A DNA stretch of 64,000 nucleotides from Lojkania enalia. Its lineage: Eukaryota; Ascomycota; Dothideomycetes; Pleosporales. The DNA lies in contig ML986598.1 in NCBI GenBank assembly GCA_010094045.1, forward strand, positions 248,001-312,000. The letters run 5' to 3'. Positions 53,767 to 64,000 of this stretch are shown here, one piece after another. The notes under the pieces are model-generated. The model worked only from the letters and a program-made list of their open reading frames with translations, was not told the origin of the DNA and did not search any database. The first letter of the stretch is position 1, and each line of letters begins with the position of its first letter. Position numbers and translations under genes: made by a program.

Positions 53767-55564
53767 ATGCCGGGAGTCAAGGATAACGACACCGGCGTAC
53801 CAACCTACTGGGGTGCATCTGGTAGAGCATTGCAGATGCTAGTCACCGTTGTTGCTACAACGGATTTCTTGCTTTTTGGTTACGACCAGGGTATGTTGCT
53901 ATCAAACTGTGCACTTCCAAAGAATAACAGCGCCTAATTGTCTCTCAGGTGTTATGAGCGGTATCATTAGTGCACCTGCGTTCATCACTGCATTTCCAGA
54001 AGTCGAGGGCGACAGTACCTATGAAGGGTTCGTTGTCGCAATCTATGCAGCTGGTTGTTTCCTTGGAGCATGCTTTATTCTGACATTTGGCGACCACCTG
54101 GGCCGTCGCAAATCTATCTTCCTTGGCGCCACTGTTATGATTCTTGGAGTTATCATCCAAATCTCCACTGTTCCTATTAGCGGCGGTGCAACAGCCCAAT
54201 TCATCGTAGGGAGATGCCTTACTGGCGTTGGCAACGGCATCAACACATCGACAATCCCTACATATCAAGCAGAATGTTGCAAAGCCAAGAGCCGCGGTAA
54301 GCTCATCTGTATCGAGGGCGGTAATGTCGCCATGGGCACATTAATTGCCTACTGGATCGACTACGGATGTTTATACGGACCCGACGACTTTACGTGGCGA
54401 TTCCCCATTGCATTCCAATGCGTCTTTGCTATAATTGTCATTATTATGATGACGTCCCTTCCCGAGTCTCCGCGCTGGCTGCTTAGTAAGGGTCACCGTG
54501 AAGATGCTGCAACAGTTCTGGCGGGTCTTAACGGCCTTACTCGTGACGACCCAGATGTACAGCTGCAATTAGCTGTCATTACCGATGCAATCCATGCCTC
54601 TGGCGGTAGTCAAGGAAGCACTCCATTCTCTGCACTTCTCACTAGCGGCAAGTCTCAACACTTCCGTCGTCTCATCCTCGGCGCCTCCTCACAGATGATG
54701 CAGCAATTGTCGGGTTGCAATGCTGTTATCTACTACTTTCCCATCTTGTTCCAAAATTCGATTGGTACAGGCCACAATTTGGCACTGCTTCTTGGTGGTG
54801 TGAACATGGTTGTGTATTCGCTTTTCGCGACAACCTCCTGGTTCTGTGTTGAACGCATTGGCCGTCGCAAACTCTTCTTAATCGGTAGGTTGTCGTCACT
54901 TTCCCTCTAAATTTGGGGCGCTAACGGAGTGTAGGCACTGTTGGCCAATGCCTATCTATGGTCATCGTATTTGCAGCCCTTATCCCTGGCGGTGAGGAAA
55001 ATGCCAAAGGCGCTGCTGTGGGCTTGTTCACCTACATCGCCTTCTTCGGCGCTACGTGGCTGCCCCTGCCTTGGTTGTATCCCGCCGAAATCAACCCACT
55101 TAAGACTCGTGCTAAGGCCAATGCGACATCTACTATCTCCAACTGGCTGTGGAATTTCTTTGTAAGTACACAACGAAAATTACGGGGGATGAGGATATTG
55201 AACTAATTATTTCTAGATCGTCATGATCACACCTGTAATGCTTAGTGGCATTGGATGGGGCACATATCTCTTCTTTGCCATCATGAACGCTTCTTTCCTC
55301 CCTATAATATATTTCTTCTATCCCGAAACAGCAGGACGTTCACTTGAGGAAATCGATCTCATTTTCGCCAAAGGATATGTCGAGAAGACAAGTTATGTCC
55401 GCGCCGCAAATGAGCTTCCGCACCTTACTGAGGCCGAAATCGATGCTCGAGCCCGCGAATACGGATTTAGTGACTCAGATGAGGAGGCTGGCCAGCTTAA
55501 AGAAGCGAAGCATGGAGAGAAGCAGGAGGATATTGCGTTTCATGGCAACGCACAGTTCGCGTAA
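53767..55564 (+). CDS. MFS sugar transporter
   Basis: Four exons: 53767-53890, 53949-54884, 54935-55161, 55217-55564; 544 aa, the usual length for fungal sugar porters. Signatures in order: 'FLLFGYDQGVMSG' in TM1, 'GDHLGRRKSIFLGA' between TM2 and TM3, 'GRCLTGVGNGINTSTIPTYQAE' in TM4-5, PESPRWLLSKG after TM6, 'QQLSGCNAVIYYFPILFQ' in TM7, 'VERIGRRKLFLIG' between TM8 and TM9, 'WLYPAEINPLKTRAKA' in TM10-11 and 'YPETAGRSLEEID' after TM12. It takes up a hexose, pentose or disaccharide by proton symport at the plasma membrane; substrate is not predictable. All intron phases agree, so it appears intact. Confidence 0.95.
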
Positions 55565-56239
55565 TATGATAAGCGCAGGTTGCATTTGAGAGATACCCTC
55601 TTCCGTTGGTGGAGCGCTGGTTGTTCGGCAGCACATACCAACTATGAGCACGCCGATATGAGCACTAACTGGAGACACTCGTGAATGTGTGGCGATTTGC
55701 GCTCTTCGTGTTGTTTTTTCTGATCGGGTAGTATACCCTACTTAGACATCATGGACTAGACGGATTGGGCATCGGCGCAATTTGTGCTCCGCTGAATAGC
55801 AAAATCATTCCAATAGATTTCAATCAAAAATACGAGAAAATTTGAGGTAAACTGTAGATTGAGGCTCAATTAGCTGAGAATTGCATTGAGATGGCTCATT
55901 CGAGGAATGAACTTTCTCATTTTTTCCAGTTTTAGTTCCTCGCCATATGATCCTATATACTTCTTTTTAGATGTAGTAATCAACTCATGATATGGACCTT
56001 ATTCTCGTTGATGACTTCTGGAGTCTTAGAGGTGTCAAGATAGGCATGATTTCTGGAAACAATTCGTGCCGGCCAGCAATTATATTGTCTTCAATCGCAA
56101 AAACTTAAACTAGGAAACAGACCTTCCGAGCTAAAAATATCGACTAGGAATGAATAACAAAAGAAAATTTGATCGCTAGAGCCACGGCCGCACCATCCGG
56201 GCTTTAAATCATTTACTACTGAGAACTTCAATGGCGCGG
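55565..56239. other. Convergent intergenic region
   Basis: 3' ends of the transporter (plus) and the GH114 gene (minus) face each other here. AT-rich, no gene seen. Confidence 0.45.
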
Positions 56240-57110
56240 TTAGCACTGCCCTCCGGTCTTATTGAGATCCTTTGGCTTCTGAACAGTTGACAAGTTCACA
56301 TTCGGCACATTTTTGCAAGCTTCAGTCGCTCGATACTCGATGTTGAATACCGCTTTGTCCGCCTTTGTCATACTTTCGTAAATCTGGCACTCTTTTTTCT
56401 CATGACACTGTTCATTAACCGCAAACTGGATATTCTGCTGAACGTCTGGGATAATATCCAGAGCATTCTTCAGACCAATAGCAAGGTTGTTATCTCTCGC
56501 GATACCGGCGAGATAGTTGACGTATTCTGCATAAACAGACTTGTCGTACGTGTAGCCGTCTTGGTGGTTAGAGTCCTAATATACCGTCAGCAGCGCCAGG
56601 TTCTCGGTGAGATTGATATTGCAAACTTACATAACCATCAACATTATCTGGATCGATTGCAGAGCAGCCATACTTTGCCGCCTTCTCAATGCGTGCCTTC
56701 ATGATGTTCCTTACGTTGGTGCTCTTCACGTCGATCCAGTTCTCCCCCGGCCAATCCTCAAGCGGGTCATTTGGGTCCCTCATCTCCTTTCCGATATCCG
56801 CTGCCGTGAAATCCATTGCGTCTTTTCTCCAATCTTCGCGTGAGCCGGCGCTGAAGTAGCAGATGACTGATTTGGTCTTCTTGAGCTCCATGATGTACGA
56901 TGTGTTGTTATCGTCGATAAGGTCCATGAGATCGATATCGATGACTTCACCTCTTGCTGCTACTAGTTGCTCGAGGGAGACACCTTCGTAGTTTAGGATA
57001 ATGTCCCATGGAGTGCCGGCTGGAAACTGGGGTACTTCGCGGCGCGTAAGGGGTTTTGCTATAGCTAGAGTCAACGCGCTAACCAGAATAATTGGAGTTG
57101 AGTAGTGCAT
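56240..57110 (-). CDS. GH114 endo-alpha-1,4-polygalactosaminidase-like secreted enzyme
   Basis: Two exons (minus): 57110-56631 and 56575-56240; 271 aa. The start is ATG 57110; an upstream in-frame ATG at 57164 would put a hydrophilic stretch before the signal peptide. Residues 1-19 (MHYSTPIILVSALTLAIAK) are a signal peptide. GH114 TIM-barrel motifs are 'WDIILNYEG', 'VIDIDLMD', 'SVICYFSAGSREDWRKDA', 'WPGENWIDVKSTNVRNIMKARIEKA' and 'GCSAIDPDNVDGY' (catalytic-loop Asp), continuing across the intron as 'DSNHQDGY'. Later come 'GLKNALDII' and a Cys-paired end. The family cleaves galactosaminogalactan-like alpha-1,4-galactosamine polymers, so it would act outside the cell on fungal exopolysaccharide or wall. 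Length is normal for the family and the gene is intact. Confidence 0.92.
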
Positions 57111-60100
57111 TGTTGAAAGATAACTGAGTGGTTGCTTCAAAAAAAAAGAGTATTGATGGTTCAAGGATTGTAGTGTGTAGCGCCTGGTATCGTAGTTCGA
57201 TGGTTCTATACTGTGGAACGAGGTTGCATAGCTTTATATAGAACGAGGTAACTCACAGCTGACCGCATTTCATGGTAGGCACACGATGGTCTCGCCATTG
57301 ATGGATTCCCGTCACTACCCTGCGGGATATTTCGGCAGGTCGAAGGATCTGGTCAGTGTCGTGTACAGGCCGTCAGCCGGAGCACAGTAACAGTGTTGCG
57401 TAGAGCCGCCTCAAGACTTTGACCAAACTATTAGAGAACAAATCGGGAAAAACATTCCTTGAGTAAAGTAACTTTACATGCTTTCCACGACTAGTATGTA
57501 GACCTACCAGTAACTTCTGCTGCCGTCCCGAATATTTGCTCTTCGCAAGATTAGAGCGTATTCCTGAGCTATCGGTGCAAACATTGTGTTTGCCTCCGGG
57601 TCAGTGCGAAGGTGCATCTAAGACAAACGTTGAAATAGCATTGCACCCTAGTACCTGGGATCAAATGCCTCCAAGCTTTTATGGCTGAGCTTACCACGTG
57701 GCATCGTCTCTGCAGAGCGAGCATAACTTCAAACCTCCTAATCTTCCTTTGGGAGGTGTTTAGTGATATCTACAAATCTTTAGTCTCTATTGGTGAAGTA
57801 TGAGAAGCTTGGACCGCTGCATCCTTGTTTTTAATGCCGTATGTTACGTGAATGCAGATTTTAAGGGTGAAAGTTCTGGTTTTGGGGGATAGATACGAAC
57901 AGTCGCCAACAGCTTAATGAAACAAGGTTCCATTCCGCTGACTTCGGGCAGTCGCCTATGATAAGGCCGATCTGTAGGAAGTTCTAGAAATACCCCGCGA
58001 GTCAGTCGAAGGATTGGAGGCGTTTGGAAATTCACTGGTTTTTCTGCAGCTCATGATGGAAATCTACGTGTAGGAAGCTTTTTTTATACTATAGCGACGC
58101 ATGGTATATTCACCTATTACCCCATCTATGCGTGGCATATGGATGGATACAGGAATGAGTAGGGATTCGTTGGTGTTGATAACCGCTTGAACATCTCTTG
58201 GGTTTACACATGCGACAACTATTACTTGTTCCTGCCTTCAATGCACTGACATCAATTTCGTGAAGAATATTATTGAAGGAGAGTCGTCAGCTTACCCCCA
58301 CGACATTGGTCTGTGCTATTTGAGCTATGCCGTGTCAAACTTCCTCTCGCCCACGTATAGCTTGCAAAATTCTGCGTACTATCGGATTGATTTCGGAAGT
58401 CTCTTAAAAGATCTTGATTCAAGGCTTCCCCGACAATGAAACCCTACATTAAAACCCCAACCTACTATAGGCCTTAAACAATTTCGCGGTTAGGATGCGA
58501 GACTTGGCCAAGTCATCGGAGTTGAAAGTAGAGCTGAAGATTCGACGGAGGCGCAAGATTGTTATTCCTCCGATAACCTGCGAATGCTTAAGCATTGGGA
58601 ATCCTGCATGTTTCAAACCCCACGCCACGCGCTTGGCGAATCACACGCGCTTACACTTTATCTCTAAATTCTCACTCTTACGCGGCTAGGTTCGCATTCT
58701 AGGAAATCTATCCTTCCTCTTGTCGGGGAGTTCTGTTTCGGGAATCTGTCTAACTGAGCCAGTGTACCCAACGACAAACCTAGTTTGCGTGGGGAATGAT
58801 TGGAACAGAGAGCAATGAGATTACATTGTATCGGTTCACGTCTTGGAATCTATAATATCGGGGCTAAGATTTTGGGTGTTTCGCTCACGAAACGAGAACG
58901 TGCCCCTCGCCAACAATCTTGGTAGCGCCTGGTAGGGAGGAGTCTACGAGCCTTCATACTTCAGCAATTTTCAATTTCATATGGATCATGAAATTAGACA
59001 CAGGTGGATATGCGAGCCTATGTTATATAAGAAGACGGAAAGTCGGAATACACATTTGACGGTTCTACGGTACAATCCTTAAAATTAGGATAGAATAGAG
59101 TATGGGTCTCTCCCCCACTATCTAGAATGGAATCTCTCAATTAATTGGCAACTACAGTGTGTATCCCTTTCCCTAAACCTTGGTAGCTATATCCGTCCTC
59201 GAGCCCGCACACTAGCGCGGCGCTCAATGAAAAGAGAGAACAACCTTGTAGCCTTTGAGAAACCCCCGAAAAAATTCAAATTCTAAAAGCACCCGAGGGT
59301 GATATGACTTGGCGGATAACTGCTGAGAATTGCAAAATAGTGAGTGGCTAAGATGGACCTTTACGGCTACACACCCTTCCCTATACCCAATTTCAAGCCC
59401 GCAGGTACCGGCTCGTCGATTGTCGCTAGCACACAGCTGAATAATGCTAACTAGGCTCTCTAGGACCATTAGTTTCGCGGTCAAAGACTGATAAGCAGCA
59501 TACAGGCTAAGCCTTGCTGGATCAGGGACATTGGACCTGGCCTAAACTGTACCCCATTCGTGGAACTTCAGTCGGTGTCGTATTCCTCTGTTGATAATGG
59601 CTCGCGCCCTAACGCAAGAATCCGATTCGGGACGGCCGATAGTAGGGATAAAACTTGGAAGAAGCTGGAATCCACGTCCGGAACGAATTCCGCATCAAAG
59701 CGTATCATATCGCGGAGATCGTGAGGCAAGTCTGGCAACTAATCCTGAGCGGGAGGGCCCGGTCACCTCCAAAGAGGAAACACTCTGGCTAGTGGGACTC
59801 AAGCATTACCTCTAGTATTTTGGAAGGGCCTGAATAGCAAGTAGAACATATGGAGAAGAGGTACTGCACAACCCCGGACCCACAAGTTGTTGCGAAACCA
59901 AAGGGCGGTTGCATAGAGAGATCAAACTTGTTGGACGAAGTAGCAGAGTGGAAAGGTGTAGGTGAGCAGGAAGAGGGCTTTCAAACGGAATGCCAAAAGC
60001 TAGCAATAGGTTGAAGCTTCTGTCTAGCCGCTGTGGTGAGGTAAAAGGGCACATGTGGGGTAGCCTTTTACCGCACTTGATAGTCATACATGTTATTTGG

Positions 60101-60969
60101 ACGTGACGAGAATCATAATGGGTCTTAAGATCCGAAATTGAAGCTAATTATGCAAGCCGATATACTATATATAATTGTAAGGCAACAGGACGGATGAGGT
60201 GAACTAGGTTGATTGCTATCTGTTGATGGTCAAGGGGCTATACACTCTCTAATCTCCTGTTTCGCCGTATCGAGGCGAGCCCTCGATTGGCGTCCTGAAT
60301 AGGATATTATAATAATCTATAACGTAGCTTACGGTTGATCTATTATGGAAGAAAAGGTGGTGAGTCGCGTGTCCTGGAAAATTGTAAGATAGGACCAAGC
60401 CCCTAGAGACTTTAAAGAGCAAGAATGAGTGTAAATAACGATTTTTAAATTTTCCAAGCAAGCATCCAGCGGCAGAGATGCTGCCGAATAGCCCCTGAGC
60501 TACAAGGGGTTTTATTCTTGCTAGTGGTAAATAATATAACGGGTGAAAGAAGGAAGTGACTCAATTTTCACCTCATATGCTCGTCCAACGCTACGCCGCA
60601 CGCGGGATGATATGGGTAGTGTAGCTTCGCCCGTACACATACCGCCTCCCGCCTGTTCTATTCATTTCCACTTAACTCTCGTAGATTTAGATAGTGAAAG
60701 CTACGGCAAACAAATTTTTTGAAGAATCAACCTAGGATTGTTTCAGGAAAGTTGTAGAAAGGCATACTAGAAGAGAGAATATCTAGGGAAGATGCACTGA
60801 AAGCTTTCATCGTAAATAGCTAGACCTAGAGCTAGTTCTTTTATGAATACAAAAATTTATTTCTATGTTTACCGGATTCAGGTACAATTACAACTGCCAG
60901 CTAATAGTCGTAGTATATCATATTCGAAGGATGCTAGATAGAGTCTATTATTAGGAGAATATGCAAAGC
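57111..60969. other. 3.9-kb region without a supportable gene
   Basis: Only short frames (under 92 codons) occur, none with motifs or splice support. Composition is mixed AT-rich. A perfect-looking hairpin CCCCTGAGCTACAAGGGG followed by TTTT lies at ~60495. The 5' ~300 bp serve as promoter of GH114. Confidence 0.45.
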
Positions 60970-62262
60970 CTAAGAGTCTCTAAACCACAATATTGCCCTC
61001 TCATGGTCCTCAAAACGATCCATCCGCCAATAAGCATCCTTCATTTCCTTAAATTCTCCACTCTGAATCCTCTCTTCCATCATACGTTTCAATTTCTCTA
61101 CAGGAAAAAGTCTACTAACATCTAATTTATATCTATCTTCTTTGGACGGAATTTTTGGTGGCAGTCTTGAGCAATTGGACATTTCTTCCCAAGCAAGGCT
61201 AGCCTCAAGCGCCGCTTCCATTTCAGCATGTGTTCCATAATAATCTAGCCCATCTCGGTCGCGGATCATGAACATCTGACCATTGCCTGCCTCGTAATTG
61301 AGGTCGAGCATGCGAGTAACCATATGATTTTCTAGTGGACAATGATGAGCGCGTTTAAAGGGAAAATCCATGATAGTTCTCGTAGAAACTTCTCTTATTC
61401 TCACGATGCCATCGCCGTGCTGTGACAGTACTAGAAAGCGCCGGAGTCGAGGAAATTTGGCTGCCACCCCGAGATGTAGAAGGGGATTAAACAGCTCGTC
61501 CGGCTGAAGTTTGTTTGGGTTGAGATCTCCCGTAAAAGGTTCCCCATTCGACAATCTCATACTTCCCCGACAGTGGCTCACCGTGGTTGAGCAATATCTG
61601 GAGTCTTGCAATAGTTGCAGCTTTATTACTGCAACTTGAAGTTGGGATGTTGATTCGGGTCTCTGAAGAACTGCGAAAAGGTCTGGACACATGCTAAAAG
61701 TGCGGAGTCGAAGAGATTCGAGCCTTAGAAGTAGCTTGCTGATTGAAACACATATATGCGCACATTGAATATCTGATTGCAGCTGTAGCCCTTCGGCGCC
61801 CTCTGTGTCGAGTTCCAAATTAACCACAGAGTCCGGCAAATCTTTTAGGATCCTATCAATAGCTTGGCCGGGAAACATTCTATTGTGGCTATTTTGACCG
61901 CTTAGATTAATGCAGAAAGTCCTGAGACGGGGTAGGCTTGAAAGAAAGCTACAAAGTGGATTGAGGTGGGCGTAGGCTGCGCCCATCCTGATGCTGAATG
62001 CATTCATTAGTGCCTTCTTGGGTAGAATGCGAAGAGAACGGATTGTCTCTGGCGATGAGGTTTGGCTGATATATTTAACGAGGCCACAATCAAGGTTCAA
62101 TTTCCAGGGCAGGCAAAGGTGCTCGGAGAGCACTGTGCTTGCTGAATTCCCGAGTGCGCGACATACTAGGAATAGGGCTTGGAGCGCCTTATGATCGGTT
62201 GGGAGAAGGATTTGGCAGATGGTAATGAGAAGCTCATTTGGTAGGTCCGTAATGCGAGCCAT
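60970..62262 (-). CDS. F-box protein
   Basis: Single exon from ATG 62262, 430 aa. The F-box is at residues ~2-45: ITDLPNELLITICQILLPTD then 'ALFLVCRALGNSA', the usual LPxELLxxI...L..VC+..... pattern that binds Skp1. The middle (about 75-300) has irregular Leu-rich segments (SFLSSLPRLRTFCINLSG, LLLRLESLRLRTFSM, FPRLRRFLVLSQ) typical of fungal F-box proteins with degenerate LRR-like substrate-binding parts. The C-terminal ~100 residues are charged and helical (EEMSNCSRLPPKIPSKED, 'LKRMMEERIQSGEFKEM'). It probably serves as a substrate receptor of an SCF ubiquitin ligase; the substrate is unknown. No stops or intron signals break the frame. Confidence 0.85.
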   Translation of the reverse strand: MARITDLPNELLITICQILLPTDHKALQALFLVCRALGNSASTVLSEHLCLPWKLNLDCGLVKYISQTSSPETIRSLRILPKKALMNAFSIRMGAAYAHLNPLCSFLSSLPRLRTFCINLSGQNSHNRMFPGQAIDRILKDLPDSVVNLELDTEGAEGLQLQSDIQCAHICVSISKLLLRLESLRLRTFSMCPDLFAVLQRPESTSQLQVAVIKLQLLQDSRYCSTTVSHCRGSMRLSNGEPFTGDLNPNKLQPDELFNPLLHLGVAAKFPRLRRFLVLSQHGDGIVRIREVSTRTIMDFPFKRAHHCPLENHMVTRMLDLNYEAGNGQMFMIRDRDGLDYYGTHAEMEAALEASLAWEEMSNCSRLPPKIPSKEDRYKLDVSRLFPVEKLKRMMEERIQSGEFKEMKDAYWRMDRFEDHERAILWFRDS

Positions 62263-64000
62263 AATAGTAACTATCGAGACAATTCACCTTTGGATCTATG
62301 AGAGATGGTTGCCTGCTAATAAAACGCAGCTGAGAGCATCTACCCAAAAACATGCTAGCGTCTTGGCGCCGGTCGGCGTCACCTGATTCTCAAAGCGATC
62401 TCTGCCTGGGTGTACTCTGAGCAAACAATCTAGGAAATTCCTGGTTCTTGATTCTCCTATTGATGCTTATCACGTTCCTATATCCTTACTGAAGGATAAC
62501 ATCCATTGAACAAAGACCATACAAGATCCATGTTCTACAAAGAATGAACCATAGTTTCCTGTTATATGCCGTCAAACATTCACTATAGTGAGGTTGTAAC
62601 CTTTTTGATTGCTACTTACAATCTAAAACTCTTCTTAAAAGATACCTATAATACGTTTCAATCAGCCATCGGATGCTGAGTGTCTCTCGTCAATATTATG
62701 TTTCTCTAAAATTTTGGCTACAGCACTTGAACTATAAAGTGATGCTAGTATTGTTGAGCCCGATACCAGCTATCATGATATATAGCGACTATTCTGGAAG
62801 AGCAATTGGCCAATCTTTGCCCTTAATACCAGCAACACGAACAGCCAAAAGACTGAAGTAACAAACCACAGAGTAGCGGCGGGAAGCTGTATAAAGATTT
62901 TCAGAACATATCTTTGGATGAGATGCAAAGAGTGTGAAGATAGAAGATCCCGATTAGCACGTCGAATGCCTTGCTAATTTTCCGTCTAAGCCAATCTAAG
63001 CATTCATGACGGGTTCTAGAATCAAATGATGCAGCATTGATGATTTAAGACGTCTTTTATCATTTACAATATTCACGAACAAAAGGTGTTATATAAACTA
63101 CATATTGGGTGAGATCAATATTGGTTCCAAGTGCAGTATGAACTAGTTTGTCAGATTTCAGTCTAGAATCATAAAGTTCAAATGTCCTCGTCACCCGATT
63201 CTCTTTAAAGGAATCGAGAAAATCTTCATGTAATAGCATAAGTGCTGCCAAGAATAGCATCTATTAGTCTTTTTTGAAGACCATGATTCATGACTTGTCA
63301 ATAATAAGCAATATAGCTTCGAGCGAGATGGTCATGACCTAGAATCTAGCTATAGAAGTCCTGTTAAATAGCAGAACATTGCAATTTCCAAGTACGATCT
63401 ATCCGCCTTACCAACTATACGGTGTAAGGTTATATAAGGCACAAATCCTATTGAGGGCTAGCCTCGACATCATGTGACATTAGGGCAGACAGTATAAATG
63501 GCCTTGATTCTCCATGGATATCAATCAACATAGTCGTCCTCCACATCTGCCCTGATAACTTGCATATGGTAATATAGCATAAATAAAAATTGTATGAATA
63601 TTGGAAATCTAGTTCACGCTATAAGTAATGAGCAATAAGCGCCCTATAGACTGCTTGACTCACTAACTTCGTCGCCAGGTCTGCTGCGGAATGGGAACTA
63701 TCTGGGTCGTCATTTTATGGCTCAAGCAGTGGGTCAAGTGACTTTAAAGTTGACATAGCGAGTAATATGGTGGAAGCGGTACATACGATTAGGTTTCGTA
63801 AAAATATGATATATACACGTAAATCATCAGGTCATGCATTTCCGGAACCGGAGGTAGAAATGTCCCAACCAAGGCGCACAAGTACAAACTCTTAAGAATC
63901 ACCCTGCATACATCATAGATACATAGCGAATCCGCACGGAGGAAGCGTTAGAAGTACAGCTTTCCCATTCAGTTCCTTGACTTGAACCTCATCAGGCAAA
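62263..64000. other. Intergenic to the window end, no gene recognised
   Basis: AT-rich. A short minus-strand frame (63260-63060, 66 codons) and a plus-strand frame (62673-62861) have no motif and no splice context. The first ~200 bases act as promoter for the F-box gene. Confidence 0.45.

Noticed and set aside
60490..60520. GC hairpin followed by T's, resembling an intrinsic terminator
   Set aside because: The window is eukaryotic nuclear DNA; such terminators are not used by RNA polymerase II, and no gene ends there.
1..64000. tRNA, rRNA, CRISPR array, prophage or replication origin
   Set aside because: No cloverleaf with a convincing TTCRA arm, no rRNA core sequence, no spaced direct repeats and no phage genes were seen. 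A covariance-model scan would be decisive and could not be run.

Overview
The window looks like nuclear DNA of a filamentous ascomycete (Pezizomycotina). The evidence is the ~40-100 nt introns with GT...AG ends and CTAAC-type branch sites; the family content (HET, NACHT-ankyrin, DUF4419, SAT4/rhodopsin-like membrane protein, GH114, a single-module A-T-TE NRPS-like enzyme); and C-to-T/G-to-A decay of a transposon, typical of repeat-induced point mutation (RIP). Class level cannot be fixed from the sequence.

Layout. 1-10 kb: C-terminal end of a probable HD/cyanamide-hydratase-like protein, a DUF4419 protein, a decayed HET remnant, an unrecognised 297-aa protein, a DUF4267 membrane protein and a five-exon secreted cysteine-doublet protein. 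11-20 kb: a small putative secondary-metabolite locus with an O-methyltransferase convergent with an A-T-TE synthetase (arylpyruvate-dimer family), a beta-hydroxyacid dehydrogenase and a frameshifted rhodopsin-like membrane protein. 20.7-27.3 kb: a decay zone with a dead NACHT-ankyrin (NLR-like) gene, a complete but dead Fot1/pogo-type transposon (41-bp terminal inverted repeats, TA target duplication) and a dead FAD monooxygenase. 32-45 kb: a conserved core with a Q-rich putative regulator behind a very long repeat-bearing upstream region, mitochondrial ribosomal protein uS9m, elongation factor 1B-gamma and class II cAMP phosphodiesterase. 45-64 kb: a 4-TM hypothetical protein, a HET protein, a RING protein, an MFS sugar transporter, a GH114 glycosidase and an F-box protein, separated by long empty spacers.

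How the genes fit together. Housekeeping genes form one block (about 32-45 kb), and accessory, self/non-self and metabolic genes lie on both sides. The A-T-TE synthetase and the methyltransferase are the only pair whose joint function can be argued strongly: synthesis and O-methylation of a quinone or furanone made from two aryl-alpha-keto acids. No aminotransferase, P450 or cluster transcription factor is visible beside them. Exon coordinates in the entries come from splice-site reading and frame checks, not from transcripts.
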